Positions 52,978 to 63,517 of a DNA stretch of 64,000 nt are shown piece by piece. The notes below the pieces were generated by a model. It saw only the letters and a program-made list of their open reading frames with translations, had not been told where the DNA came from and made no database searches. The stretch comes from Bacteroidota bacterium. GTDB lineage: Bacteria; Bacteroidota; Bacteroidia; AKYH767-A; OLB10. Position numbers and translations under genes: made by a program. Location of the stretch: contig JADJMG010000031.1 in NCBI GenBank assembly GCA_016709725.1, positions 62,001 through 126,000 of the forward strand, written 5' to 3'. Position 1 is the first letter of the stretch; each line of letters starts with the position of its first letter.

Positions 52978-53941
52978 ATGTCTTTAAATGAAGTTATTGA
53001 GTGGAATGGATATTTAATTTATCGTGTAAGTGAGAAGCATATTGACTCATTGATCGAGATTTCTAAAAGCGCTTTTTCAATTGCTCCAGAAAAGTCTTAT
53101 TATCTCAATAAAATGCAACGAGTGAATTTGGTGAACCCTATTTAGGCTTTATTGCCTTTGATATTCATGGCGAACCAGCAGCTTTTTATGGGGTTTATGC
53201 TTGTCAAGTGATAAAGAATGGTGTTGTAGTTAATGTAGCTCAGTCTGGAGATACAATGACACACAAAAATCATGGAGGTAAGGGTTTGTTTACAAAGTTG
53301 GCAAGCTTAACATATGAGCTTTGCAAAACTTATAATATAGCTTTTGTTTTTGGCTTCCCCAATTATAATTCATACCCAGGATTTGTAAAAGGAAATTAAA
53401 TTGGATCTGTCGGATACTTTGAATGAATATAGGATTAAAAGTAAGTACAGTACCTTTGATGAAATTAGCAAAGAAGATTTCTTTGTTTAATTCATTTTAT
53501 AGTTTTTATTTTAAACTTGTTTGCAAGTTGTATAACTCTAAATTGATTGAATTCAAAAGTTCTGTGTTGGACAAAGATGTTGGAGGAATTCATCGTCCCC
53601 TGTCTTTTGTTAAATATAAAAGTTTGGTTGGTGGCAGTAAAATTATTTCTATTGCAGGAGTAAATGTTTGGGTCAAAGCTGATGGATTTTTGCTAATTGG
53701 AGAAATTCAGTATAATGAAAACCTTGATTTTTCCAATGTAATAAAATTGATAAAGCGTTTTGCTTTTTTTGTCGGTGCCGACGTTTTATTGTTTCAAGCG
53801 GTACCTAAAACTATATTAGATGAATTGTTTTCATCTTCCTTTACGCCGGATAAAGCGTTTCCTTATGGTTATTGTCAGCTTGATACTTCTATTGATCCAC
53901 TCCAATATAAATTTGTAATGGCCGATTTGGATACATTTTAA
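52978..53941 (+). CDS. GNAT-type N-acetyltransferase-like protein, frameshifted
   Basis: Three ORFs (from 52978, through 53208-53399, and 53423-53941) read as one protein after frame changes near 53118 and 53397. The middle part has VAQSGDTMTHKNHGGKGLFTKL, a typical acetyl-CoA-binding loop of GNAT enzymes (G-x-G/A-x-x-L-type), then FGFPNYNSYPGF. The C-terminal third has a second domain. About 320 residues result. Its place after the amidotransferase suggests acylation of an amino sugar (inferred). Confidence 0.6.
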
Positions 53942-54058
53942 CTTCGTGTGTATTAAAATCCTTGTTTTTGAAAAGCGAGACAAATATTAGTTATGACAGA
54001 TTCGGCAGTTGTAGTATTGCTAATGCTATAGCGATTAAGAATACTATTATCATTTTTA

Positions 54059-54971
54059 TCACTTTCTGCATCGATAGTTTACAGCAAATAAATTAGTGTA
54101 TCCAGCTTCCTTTGACACCATTTTTACATTTTCATTGTATGCTCCATCTGGAAATGCGATTGTTTTAATCTTCTTTCCTAATATATTTTCAATTTTAGAT
54201 TTTGAGTCTTTCAATTCAAGTTCAACATCGTCTTTGTTAATTTGGTCTAAGTTGGGATGGGTTACTGTGTGCGAACCAAAGGATATTATTCCGCTTTGTT
54301 GCATTTTTATAATTTGATCGCTGCTTAAAATTTTCCAATACTTCTCATCAATATTATCCATTGACTTGTCTCCAATAATGCTTAAATATTTTTCAAGAAT
54401 TTCATTCTTTTTATGAGTAGATTGGGTCTTTAAATATTTCTTTAAGCTATTATGTAATATTTCTTTTTGAGAATTTATACCTAGCTCTGTACAAAGCTTG
54501 CCGATTTTATCTCTATGTTTCTCATTATTGAATAAGGAGCTCGTGTTGTCAATTAAATCATACCAAGTCGGGTTTTTGCTGTCAATTAGTGAAGAAATGA
54601 GAAAAATGGTTGCAGGCGTATTATATTTTTTAAGCAACGGAAATGCAAACTTGAAATTGTTTTCATAGCCATCATCAAATGTAAGGAGAATGGATTTTTT
54701 ATTTGAAGTTTTATTGTTTAAATAATTATATAGAAACTCATCTTGTGGTAGGATATTGAAATTTTTACTCAGAAATTTTATTTGATGTTCAAATTGTTCC
54801 GCATCCATGTGGTTAATGGAATAATTGAAATCAACTTTATCTATAACACCATGATAATTTAAAATAAGAAATTGATGTTTTGAAAAATTCGCGATTGATT
54901 TCGAAAATTCCAGCTTTAACTAAATTAGGATAAAAGTGTCTTCTGGCAAGAAGTTTAATTAATGAAGCCAT
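54059..54971 (-). CDS. NodB-type polysaccharide deacetylase, frameshifted at N-terminus
   Basis: This is a polysaccharide deacetylase-like protein. The NodB domain has ILLTFDDGYENN (metal Asp), SFGSHTVTHPNLDQI (H-x-x-x-H metal site) and AFPDGAYNE. The intact ORF 54059-54808 starts mid-protein. Upstream, LILNYHGVIDKVDFNYS, typical of the family's first strand, is in the same frame. The ATG at 54971 (MASLIKLLARRHFYPN) joins it after one base change at about 54895. The likely role is de-N-acetylation of a surface glycan or of peptidoglycan. Confidence 0.78.
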
Positions 54972-54986
54972 TTGATGATTACTTAT

Positions 54987-57900
54987 TTACCTTAACAAAG
55001 TGATCGTACTCGTTTTGGAAGAACTTTTGTTTTTCGCTACAATTACATAAACTCCTTGTGGCAAATCCTGTCCATTATGTTTTCCATTCCATGGATTCGT
55101 GATGTCATCCGATTTGTGGACAAGTGTACCCCATCGATTATAAATTAAGATGGTGATTTTATCGCATGTAATATTTTCAAGTTGATAAAAATCGTTCACT
55201 TGATCTCCATTTGGTGTAAATGAATTTGGAAGGTAAAGGTTTTCAAGACTAGAGATATTGCTGAAGTCGACTTGGAAATCTAATGTGTCAGAGCATACCG
55301 TAAATGGATTGATAATTACTTGAACCATGAAGTTATTTGAAATTTCATACTGATGTGCAGGCGACAGAACATACGATGAAGTGCCATCACCAAAATTCCA
55401 AAGAACCGGATCCGTTGGAGTAGTGGTTAAACTAAAATTGCACGAAGATCACAACTGTCTAATGAGCTAAATATAGAATAAGTATTCGGTGGTGAATAAA
55501 CTAGAGTCTGAGTGATACTGTCTTTGCAAAATCCATTATCGACTACTAAAGTCAGTAAATACTGGCCACTGGTTGAATAGGTATGCATGGGATTTATTAG
55601 GTTTGAACTGTTGCCATCCCCAAAATTCCATTGGTAAGTCCACGAAGGATCTTGAACTGGATTTACACTCAACTCCCCATCACAAGCTAATGTATAAGTA
55701 GTGGATGCATTCGGATCTCCAGGAAGTGTAATGGTTGTTGTCGTAGTATCAGAGCAAAATAAGTTGGTGTTAATTAACGTGATTGTATAGTTGCCAGATG
55801 AATTATAATAACCGGAAGTTATATTATTAGTAGAAGTGGATCCATTACCTAAATTCCAAGCTACACTTGTTGAAAGATTCAAAGATTCAAATTGAACTGA
55901 ATCTCTACATGTATTCATCGTATAATTTATTTGTGCCAATGGCATCGTATCCACCTGAATGTTTAACGTAGTAGTATCATTACATAATCCGTTAAATGCG
56001 ATCATTGAAATGGTAAAATTACCCGTGTTTTGATATTGATAATAATTGGGGTTGTTGTTGCTAATGTTTCCATCTCCCCAAGTCCAAGAATAATTTGTAG
56101 CGTTTTGACTTTGATTGGAAATGGTGATTCCTTGGTTGCAATCCGAAGTAGTAGTAAAAGTAGCAACGGTGGAAGGTGAAACTGTAATGGATTGTTGAAT
56201 GGTATCACTACAACCACCATTCTGTGCAATAAGTGAAATGGTATAAGAGCCAGGTTGTGGATAAGTATAAGAGGTTAAATTGCTCGCGCTTTGTTGTCCA
56301 TTCCCAAAATTCCATGTGTAATTGGAAGCGTTAATTGAATTATTTGTAAGAGAAATTTGTTGATTGCAAGAGGCTGTAGCAACAAATGAAGATGATACAA
56401 TGGGGTCAATGGTGACATTGGTAACGATGGTGTCGTTACATGTTGAAGTAGCAAGTATCAGGCTGACCACATAGTTGCCAGGAGCAGAATAAGTATAAGT
56501 TGAAACGGGACCTGTAGTTTGATTTCCATTTCCCCAATCCCAAAGTATGGATGTTGCTGTGGTCGAGAAATTGGAGATATCTAAATTTAAATTACAACCA
56601 GGAGTGATATTTGTGGAAGTAATTATTCCAGGTGGTATGATGACTTGTTGTGTTACTGTATCGCTGCAAGAACCATTTGACGCAATTAAACTAACATTAT
56701 AAGTTCCAGGTGTTGGATAAGTGTAGCTGGTAATATTTCCAGAACCCGTTTGACCATTTCCCCAATTCCAAATATAATTAGTCGCGTTTGTACTTTGATT
56801 GGTTAGATTAACAGAATTGGAACAATCGGTTGTGAAAGTAAAATTAGAAACTGTCGGATTTGAAATAGTAATGGTTTGAGTGCTTGTGTCTGCGCAAATA
56901 CCGTTTGATGTTATTAATGTAATAGTATAATTTCCTGGAGATGGATAAGTATAAGTTGTTTGTGCCCCAGTGGTTGATTGTCCGTTCCCCCAATTCCAAT
57001 TATAATTGATTGCATTTAGACTTTGATTATTGATTGAAATAGTATTTGAGCAATTTAAAGTATTTGCCGTAAATTGAGAGGATACTGTGTTATTTATCGT
57101 AACACTTTGAGTTAAAGTATCTGGACATTGTCCATTACTTACGATCAGGCTCACGTTATATGTACCTCCGGAAGCATAAGAATGAGTTGGATTTTGGCTT
57201 GTCGAAGTAGCGCCATCTCCAAAATTCCATAGATAAGAGGTTGCGCCAATGGTTTGGTTTGTCAAAGAAATATTTAAACCGCAACCTTGATTGTTGATAG
57301 TAAATAGGGGTGATGGTGATTCAATGAGCATGTATGTTTGATTGGTTAACTGCCCTAATCCACCCCATCTTCCAGTTGTTATATATCCTCTTGCGCCGAA
57401 ACTAAATCCAACACTATAACTTGTACCTAAACCTGGAAATGTTATAGGTAGAAGAGTCCATGTGTTTAAAACATCATTGTATTCATAAATATCCGTATAA
57501 GAGTTGGTTGAGTTATTGTTTCCCAAACCAAAGAAGCCTTTGCCACTAAAAGTAAAACCTACTGCAGAATTACGATTAGGTCCGGGCACATTTGGAATTG
57601 CAGACCAAGAATTAGTTGCAGGATTGTAGCAAGACATGTCATTGAAAATCGTACCGCTATTTTGTCCTGTTCCAACGTAAGCTTTTCCATTAAGGACAAA
57701 ACCGCGAATTCCATCTCGTGCTGTTCCGGTCTTGAGGCTACTTGTACCCAGCTATTCGTAGCTTGAGAATATTTATATTGTTCGTTGTAATAATTGCCAG
57801 AACGCCATCCACCTACAACGTATCCATCATTATTAATTGAATATGCATATAGGTCTTGTCGACCTGTTGTCGGAAAGGCAGCTTTTGGAGTCCAAGTATT

Positions 57901-58244
57901 TGTTACAGGATCATATTCGTTTAAGCTAGATGGAAAAAGTGAACCACTTGTTCCTAATGTGAAATATCCTTTACTGCCGATACTGAACCCGTGACCAGCC
58001 CAAATCAACCCTCCATTGTAATTTGCTTTTTGTGTCCAAATGTTGGTTAATGTATCATACTCCCAAAAATCATTTGTTCCCGCAGACCCAGTATAACCAC
58101 AACCAACATAACCCTTCCCATTTAAATTAAAACCCATTGATGCATAGCGATTAAATGAACCCACATTTGCTTTTGGACCCAACAATAGTTAGCCATTGCA
58201 TTAGATTTCAATAAAATAAATAAAATAAATAAAATTATTTTCAT
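54987..58244 (-). CDS. Kelch/PKD-repeat T9SS surface protein, three frameshifts
   Basis: This secreted protein of about 1085 residues is now in pieces. ATG at 58244 encodes a signal peptide (MKIILFILFILLKSNAMA). A frameshift near 58170 (CAAAAGC for CAAAAAGC) precedes a Kelch-like propeller with WTQKANY and WTPKAAFPTTGRQ. A second shift near 57735 leads to ATNSWSAIPNVPGPNRNSAVGF. About nine PKD-like repeats follow, with cores such as NWNWGNGQST and YTYPSPGNYTITLI. A third shift near 55430 leads to a type B T9SS sorting domain (CHU_C-like: LPNSFTPNGDQVNDFY, YNRWGTLVH, PQGVYVIVAKN). Several Cys-containing repeats pair as C-N/C-x. Confidence 0.8.
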
Positions 58245-58339
58245 AAAACTGAAAGTTTCTTAAACAAATATAAATTTAATTTCGAAATATAAACATTATC
58301 CACTTTTATAGTGAGACAAAAACATATACTTTGCAAAAT

Positions 58340-59803
58340 ATGGGAGTAATCAAACGTCAAGGCATAAAGAATACCATAGCTACCTATATTGGTTTCGTGG
58401 TAGGCTTTGTAAACCTGATTATTATCCAGCCAAATTTCCTAACCAAAGAGGAGCTAGGCCTTACACGAGTTCTGTATTCATTCGCTCTGCTGGTGGCCAT
58501 GTTTGTGCCGCTTGGAATTGGTAATGCCACAACACGCTTCTTCCCTCGTTTTAAAAATCTAGAGAATCGCCACCATGGATTTTTTGGATTTATGTTGCTC
58601 TTTCCCTTGCTTGGGTTTCTTTTAGCTGCCCTCGTGCTGTATCTGTCCAAAGATTTTATCATGGGTCGATATGCCGCCGAATCACCCTTGTTTAATGAGT
58701 TCTTTTATTATGTTTTTCCACTAACGTTTTTTGTTTCGATTATTTCTGTGTTGAGTATCTATTGCTCGTCTAATTTTAAAAGTACCATTCCCACTTATCT
58801 CAACGATATTGTAGTGCGCTTTATGGCTATTGCCGTGGTGAGTTTGTATTATCTAAAATGGTTTACCCTCGATCAGTTCATTATGGCTTTTGTGGCGATC
58901 TATGGAATTCAAATGATTGGTTTGCTAGTTTATATTTTTCAATTCGATCGACCCGGATTTAAAATTGATTGGCCCTATTTTAGGAAGCAAAATTTTGTGC
59001 AGTTAATTCGCTATGGACTGTTGCTTTGGTTTGCTTCCGTAGCTTCCATCGGATTGAAATTTTTCGACGCCATCATGATTGGACAATATATGCCCTTAGC
59101 CTTTGTGGGAATTTATACCGTGGCCGCTTTTATCCCAACTATTATCGAAGCACCACTAAATGCTTTCGATCGTATTGCCGCATCCAAAATCGCTTTTGCT
59201 TGGAAAGAAAATAATCGAGAGGAAATCAATTCGATTTATCAAAAATCAAGTTTGTATATGTTTATGATTGGAGGTTTTCTTTTTCTGAATGTGAATATCA
59301 ATATTTACGATTTATTTACTTTTTTACCAGAAGGATACGATCAAGGAGCACCCATTGTCATTATTTTAAGTTTGGCAAGTCTTTACAATATGGCGACAGG
59401 TTTAAATGCAGCTATCTTGTTCAATTCTGATAAGTATAAGTTGGGCGCAGTATTTTTAATTTCGTTGGCCGTGATTGTATTGGCTTTGCAAATTATTTTA
59501 ATTCCTTGGCTAGGAATGGTTGGAGCTGCTACCGCAACCGCATTGGCTTCTTTTATTTATAATAGTCTCTTGTTTTGGTATGTTAAAAAGCATTTCAATT
59601 TGCAACCATTTGAAAAAGAAAACAAAATATTACTCTTTTTAATTATTGTGCTTTTCGCAGTTGGATTTTTACTTCCTTCTACGGGCTACCCAATTATTAA
59701 TATTATTTACAAAGGAATTATAATTTCAAGTATTTATATTGCATTCGTTTATTTGAAAAATTTGACACCTGAAGCTTTTGATTGGTTGAAAAGAAAAAAA
59801 TAG
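58340..59803 (+). CDS. Polysaccharide flippase (MOP superfamily, Wzx-like)
   Basis: This 487-residue membrane protein has about 14 helices and starts MGVIKRQGIKNTIATYIG, a typical opening for Wzx/lipid-linked oligosaccharide flippases of Bacteroidota. TKEELGLTRVLYSFALL matches the helix 2 region. It probably moves an undecaprenyl-linked oligosaccharide across the inner membrane. It is the natural exporter for the glycan locus to its left. An in-frame TTG at 58331 is unlikely as start. Confidence 0.9.
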   Translation: MGVIKRQGIKNTIATYIGFVVGFVNLIIIQPNFLTKEELGLTRVLYSFALLVAMFVPLGIGNATTRFFPRFKNLENRHHGFFGFMLLFPLLGFLLAALVLYLSKDFIMGRYAAESPLFNEFFYYVFPLTFFVSIISVLSIYCSSNFKSTIPTYLNDIVVRFMAIAVVSLYYLKWFTLDQFIMAFVAIYGIQMIGLLVYIFQFDRPGFKIDWPYFRKQNFVQLIRYGLLLWFASVASIGLKFFDAIMIGQYMPLAFVGIYTVAAFIPTIIEAPLNAFDRIAASKIAFAWKENNREEINSIYQKSSLYMFMIGGFLFLNVNINIYDLFTFLPEGYDQGAPIVIILSLASLYNMATGLNAAILFNSDKYKLGAVFLISLAVIVLALQIILIPWLGMVGAATATALASFIYNSLLFWYVKKHFNLQPFEKENKILLFLIIVLFAVGFLLPSTGYPIINIIYKGIIISSIYIAFVYLKNLTPEAFDWLKRKK

Positions 59804-59816
59804 AGGAAATTTTAAT

Positions 59817-60584
59817 TTATATTTCTTTTAAAAGTTTCTCACATTTACTTTTATTGTTTTTGTCGTCGACACTCTTTACTTGAATTTGTGTTGCTTTAAT
59901 CAACCAGTTTTTTGCATTCTGTACATCATCTTCTTCGTCGCGTGCAAGATATGACTGAGCCAACTCATAATAGTGTATTGCATTTAATGGTTCTAAGAGA
60001 ATGGCTCGCTCAAAATTCTTGATGGACTCGTCATACGTTCCTCCGGGCAATGCTCCAAAGATGGCTTTAACCATGGTCCTTTCGAATATATTAAACCCCG
60101 CAATTTCTCGATGCCATCTTCCTAAAATATGATAGGCTCCTGCCGTCTTAGGATCAAGTTTAATCGTGAGTTCCGCCTCTGATTTAATCAATTTTGCATT
60201 ATCGATTTTGGTCTTATTGCTCGCAAATTCAGTCATTCTACCCAACGAAACTGCATATGCATAATGTGCTTTTGCATTTTGAGGATGTTGTGTGATTGCT
60301 TTCTTTCCTAAGTAAGCTGCTTTTTTATACCACTCCTGTTTTGCACTTTCTGATTTTTGTTCAGCGCCCAAGATGGAGTGAATGTATGATGTTCTCCATA
60401 AATATTCAATGTTGGATGAATCTCCTTTCAAGAGTTCTTTGAAAATAACAAGGGCATCATTCCATTTTTTTTCTTGCTGTAATTTTTCACCTTGATGGAA
60501 TTTTTGCAATTCGGTTTTTCCTTCTTGTGACCAAGAGGTTCCAACTATGAATGTAAAGAAAAACAATAGAAGTACTTTATGCAT
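59817..60584 (-). CDS. Secreted TPR-repeat protein
   Basis: This 255-residue exported protein has a signal peptide, MHKVLLLFFFTFIVGTSWSQ, which sets the start at 60584. The mature part has tetratricopeptide-like helices: WNDALVIFKELLKGDSSNIEYLW, AKAHYAYAVSLGRM, and ESIKNFERAILLEPLNAIHYYELAQSYLA style segments. It overlaps the channel gene stop by eight bases, so the two are coupled. The role is unknown, but such proteins often scaffold partners. Confidence 0.85.
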   Translation of the reverse strand: MHKVLLLFFFTFIVGTSWSQEGKTELQKFHQGEKLQQEKKWNDALVIFKELLKGDSSNIEYLWRTSYIHSILGAEQKSESAKQEWYKKAAYLGKKAITQHPQNAKAHYAYAVSLGRMTEFASNKTKIDNAKLIKSEAELTIKLDPKTAGAYHILGRWHREIAGFNIFERTMVKAIFGALPGGTYDESIKNFERAILLEPLNAIHYYELAQSYLARDEEDDVQNAKNWLIKATQIQVKSVDDKNNKSKCEKLLKEI

Positions 60585-61557
60585 TTTTGATTTCGATATT
60601 TTCAATTTTCGATATTTTTTTCAAATCGATGGTCGTTGTTCCATCATCACTTTTAGTGGTCATGGGTAAAAATTTTGCGCCCCATTTAAGTTCATTCCAA
60701 AAATAAGAATTACGATCGTAAATCTGTTGTGCATAAGTATCATCAATAGCTTTTAAACTAATCATAAATTCTACATCAAGTTCTTTGAAATCTTTTTCGG
60801 TCAAGTTTCGCAGCGGACTTTCTTCGTTGATGGGATGAACAAGTGTCCATGAAAGTGCAAGAAAACTAATTTTTGTTATTTCTAATTTCAAGTTTGCAAA
60901 TTTTCGTTGACTCACGCCATTCACATTTTGATTATATGAAAATAATACGAGCGCTTCCACTTCAATTAATTGATTTCTTCTTGCATTGGCTACTCTAAAC
61001 ATGAGTGCGGTTGGAGTACCAATAGAATAGGTAGGATGACTGTAGGGTGCGATAATAATATTTTCACTATACAAAAGTTTTGCCGTTGGTCTGGAAAATC
61101 TCCCATATAATAATCCCGTGGCTAATGCAAATCCTAGTAATCCCATCATGGATTCTATTCCAGCTATGGAACTTGCAAATAATCCAGTTGGATTTAATCT
61201 TCCATACCCAACGGTGGTAAGTGATTGTGAACTGAAGAAAAATATTTCTGTGAATTTTTCAAGTTCAGAGTTGTACATCATCCCAGCAATGGCATCGGGA
61301 CATAAGAAATAGTAGATTAGAGAAAAGAATAAGTTGAGAAAAAAATAAAATACAAATACGACGAAAATGAATTTTGTCCAAGTTATAGTAATGAGTGAAT
61401 GGTAAACGTTTACAACATTGAATCGAGGCTCTCCAATACGTTTAATGTTGGCAGTGCCATCTTTGTTTAAGATTCGTTGCCCAGATCCATTACTGGTATT
61501 GCCAAATCCGAATTCAGAAACTGGACTTTGATTTAATATTTGACTTAGTTTTTTCAA
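60577..61557 (-). CDS. Inward-rectifier-type potassium channel (KirBac-like)
   Basis: This 326-residue K+ channel has two membrane helices, a pore helix and a large C-terminal cytoplasmic domain. The selectivity filter is SLTTVGYGRLNPTG. The immunoglobulin-like cytoplasmic domain includes PTALMFRVANARRNQLIEVEA, which aligns with the Kir C-terminal domain signature F-R-x-x-N-x-R. The length and layout match bacterial Kir channels. It is followed by an exported TPR protein with overlapping reading frames. Confidence 0.93.
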   Translation of the reverse strand: MKKLSQILNQSPVSEFGFGNTSNGSGQRILNKDGTANIKRIGEPRFNVVNVYHSLITITWTKFIFVVFVFYFFLNLFFSLIYYFLCPDAIAGMMYNSELEKFTEIFFFSSQSLTTVGYGRLNPTGLFASSIAGIESMMGLLGFALATGLLYGRFSRPTAKLLYSENIIIAPYSHPTYSIGTPTALMFRVANARRNQLIEVEALVLFSYNQNVNGVSQRKFANLKLEITKISFLALSWTLVHPINEESPLRNLTEKDFKELDVEFMISLKAIDDTYAQQIYDRNSYFWNELKWGAKFLPMTTKSDDGTTTIDLKKISKIENIEIKNA

Positions 61558-61651
61558 TCGTAACTCGCTTAGCTTTTTATAATGAAAGAGATGGGCTAGA
61601 AGAGAAATAACAATTCAAAACGTAAATTAGTTTATCGTGTTTCAGAGATTA

Positions 61652-62368
61652 TTAATCGTATGACTCAAAGCGGATAGCTTTTTTATCGTATCCTAAAATA
61701 TCAAGTCTTTGACGCGCTTCTTTTAGCATATCTGCCCATCCGCAAATGTAAAAATATGCTGGGCGCTGATCACTAAATATTTCTTCGTAAATACTATGTA
61801 CGTATCCTGACTTTCCTTTCCATCCTTCATTTTCACGTGATAGAACCGGAATAAATTGGAAGCTCGGATATTCAGCAGCTAAATCTTCTAACTCTTTGCG
61901 ATAAAGAATATCTTTCTCCCAACGATTACCAAATATTAAGTACAAATTTTTATGTGGAATATTATTTTTTAAGATATGTACTATCTGTGAACGCAATGGA
62001 GCAACACCCGTCCCCGTTCCAATAAAACATATGTCACGATCAATAGGATCAGGTAATTGGAATTTACCTAATACTTTTGAAATTTTTAATTGCGTACCTA
62101 CATCGTACCTTTCCCAAAGGAGTGGCGTGCCCAATCCTTTTTCGTTTAGAACAATGCACAATTCAAAAATATTATCCTGAGATGGAGCCGATGCAATGGA
62201 ATAACTGCGATTTGTATATTTTGAATCGAGCGGTAAATCCAACATAATGAATTGGCCAGCTTTGAAGGAAAAAGGTATTTCATCTGGAACTTTAATGAAA
62301 AATCGTTTAACTTTTTCTGTCTCGTCTATGATGTCTACGATCGATGCGTCTTGATAAATATAAGCCAT
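61652..62368 (-). CDS. Ferredoxin-NADP reductase-like flavoprotein
   Basis: This 238-residue FAD/NAD(P)-binding oxidoreductase has the FAD-binding signature RSYSIAS, the NAD(P)-binding segment IGTGTGVAPLRS and the C-terminal ICGWADMLKEA. It has no fused ferredoxin domain. It resembles Fpr-type ferredoxin reductases or the reductase modules of multicomponent oxygenases. The electron partner is not in the window. Confidence 0.87.
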   Translation of the reverse strand: MAYIYQDASIVDIIDETEKVKRFFIKVPDEIPFSFKAGQFIMLDLPLDSKYTNRSYSIASAPSQDNIFELCIVLNEKGLGTPLLWERYDVGTQLKISKVLGKFQLPDPIDRDICFIGTGTGVAPLRSQIVHILKNNIPHKNLYLIFGNRWEKDILYRKELEDLAAEYPSFQFIPVLSRENEGWKGKSGYVHSIYEEIFSDQRPAYFYICGWADMLKEARQRLDILGYDKKAIRFESYD

Positions 62369-62567
62369 GTATATCTTGTATTTTGATAAAATTAGGGCTT
62401 ATTGAATTAAACCCAAAAAAAACCATTTGTAATTCAGCGAATTGATAAAGTATTTTCCAGTTTTCTCAAATTAAGATATGGATATTCAATTCTTTATGTC
62501 GTTGCTAGAAGTTATTATTTCTTCTCAACGGGTTGAGTTTTTTCTCCCGAATTTTAACTTTATATCA

Positions 62568-63470
62568 CTATTTACGCGGGTGAAACTGTAAGATGGCTGA
62601 ACGTAAATAGTCTTTATCTAGATGGGTGTATATCTCCGTAGTGGTAATACTGCTATGACCGAGCATTTCTTGTACCGCTCTTAAATCGGCCCCGCCTTCA
62701 ATTAAATGTGTGGCAAACGAATGTCGAAAGGTGTGCGGACTTATAGTAGTTCTGATTCCAGCTCGCGCAGCTAAATCTTTGATGATCATAAATACCATCA
62801 CTCGACTTAATTTTCGTCCTCTTCGATTTAAGAAAATATAATCTTCATGCCCTTTTTGTATGGGTAAATGATTTCGAATTCCTTCCGTGTACAATCCAAT
62901 TTGTTTTATTGCTGAATCTCCCATGGGAATAATTCTCTCTTTGTTACCCTTACCCGTAACTTTTACAAAACCATCATTGAAATAGCTTTGACTTAATTTT
63001 AGTCCGATAAGTTCCGAGACACGCAAACCGCAAGAATATAAAGTTTCGAGCATGGCTTTGTTTCGCTGTCCTTCAGGTAAACTTAAGTCGATTGCGTTTA
63101 ACAATATATTTATTTCTTCTACAGTAAGAAAATCGGGGAGTTTTTTACCGATGCTTGGTCCTTCTATTAATTCGGTGGGATCATCTTGCAAAACATTTTC
63201 CATCAACAAGTATTTGTAAAACGCTTTTACTCCGGATAACACCCTAGCTTGTGTTCGCGCCATCATGCCTAAATCACTCACCCATCGAAGAAATTCCTGG
63301 AGATGTTCATGCTTGATTTGTTCGGGCGAATAGTTGTATTGCCTAAAATCGAGGAATTGTACTAGTTTTTCAATGTCATGCTCATAAGCTTCAACCGTAT
63401 TGGAGGATAGCGAACGCTCCAATTGCGAATAACTTCTAAATCCTTTTATGTAGGGTGTCCAAGCGTGCAT
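62568..63470 (-). CDS. xerD: Site-specific tyrosine recombinase XerD/XerC
   Basis: This 300-residue recombinase resolves chromosome dimers at dif. The N-terminal SAM-like core-binding domain is followed by the catalytic domain with YSCGLRVSELIGLKL (Arg), a Lys in KGNKERIIPMG, HTFRHSFATHLIEGG (His-x-x-Arg), LGHSSITTTEIYTHL (His and Tyr). All five catalytic positions are present. It is divergent from aroQ; these two genes are neighbours in many Bacteroidota. Xer type (C or D) cannot be told from one sequence. Confidence 0.93.
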   Translation of the reverse strand: MHAWTPYIKGFRSYSQLERSLSSNTVEAYEHDIEKLVQFLDFRQYNYSPEQIKHEHLQEFLRWVSDLGMMARTQARVLSGVKAFYKYLLMENVLQDDPTELIEGPSIGKKLPDFLTVEEINILLNAIDLSLPEGQRNKAMLETLYSCGLRVSELIGLKLSQSYFNDGFVKVTGKGNKERIIPMGDSAIKQIGLYTEGIRNHLPIQKGHEDYIFLNRRGRKLSRVMVFMIIKDLAARAGIRTTISPHTFRHSFATHLIEGGADLRAVQEMLGHSSITTTEIYTHLDKDYLRSAILQFHPRK

Positions 63471-63506
63471 GACTGTACGAAGATAATTAATGATTCATAT
63501 TTTTTG

Positions 63507-63514
63507 TAAATTTG
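63507..63514 (+). promoter_or_regulatory. -7 box of aroQ
   Basis: TAAATTTG matches TAnnTTTG and overlaps a possible TTG start at 63512, which is thus unlikely. The ATG codons at 63518 and 63521 follow. Confidence 0.5.
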
Positions 63515-63517
63515 TAC

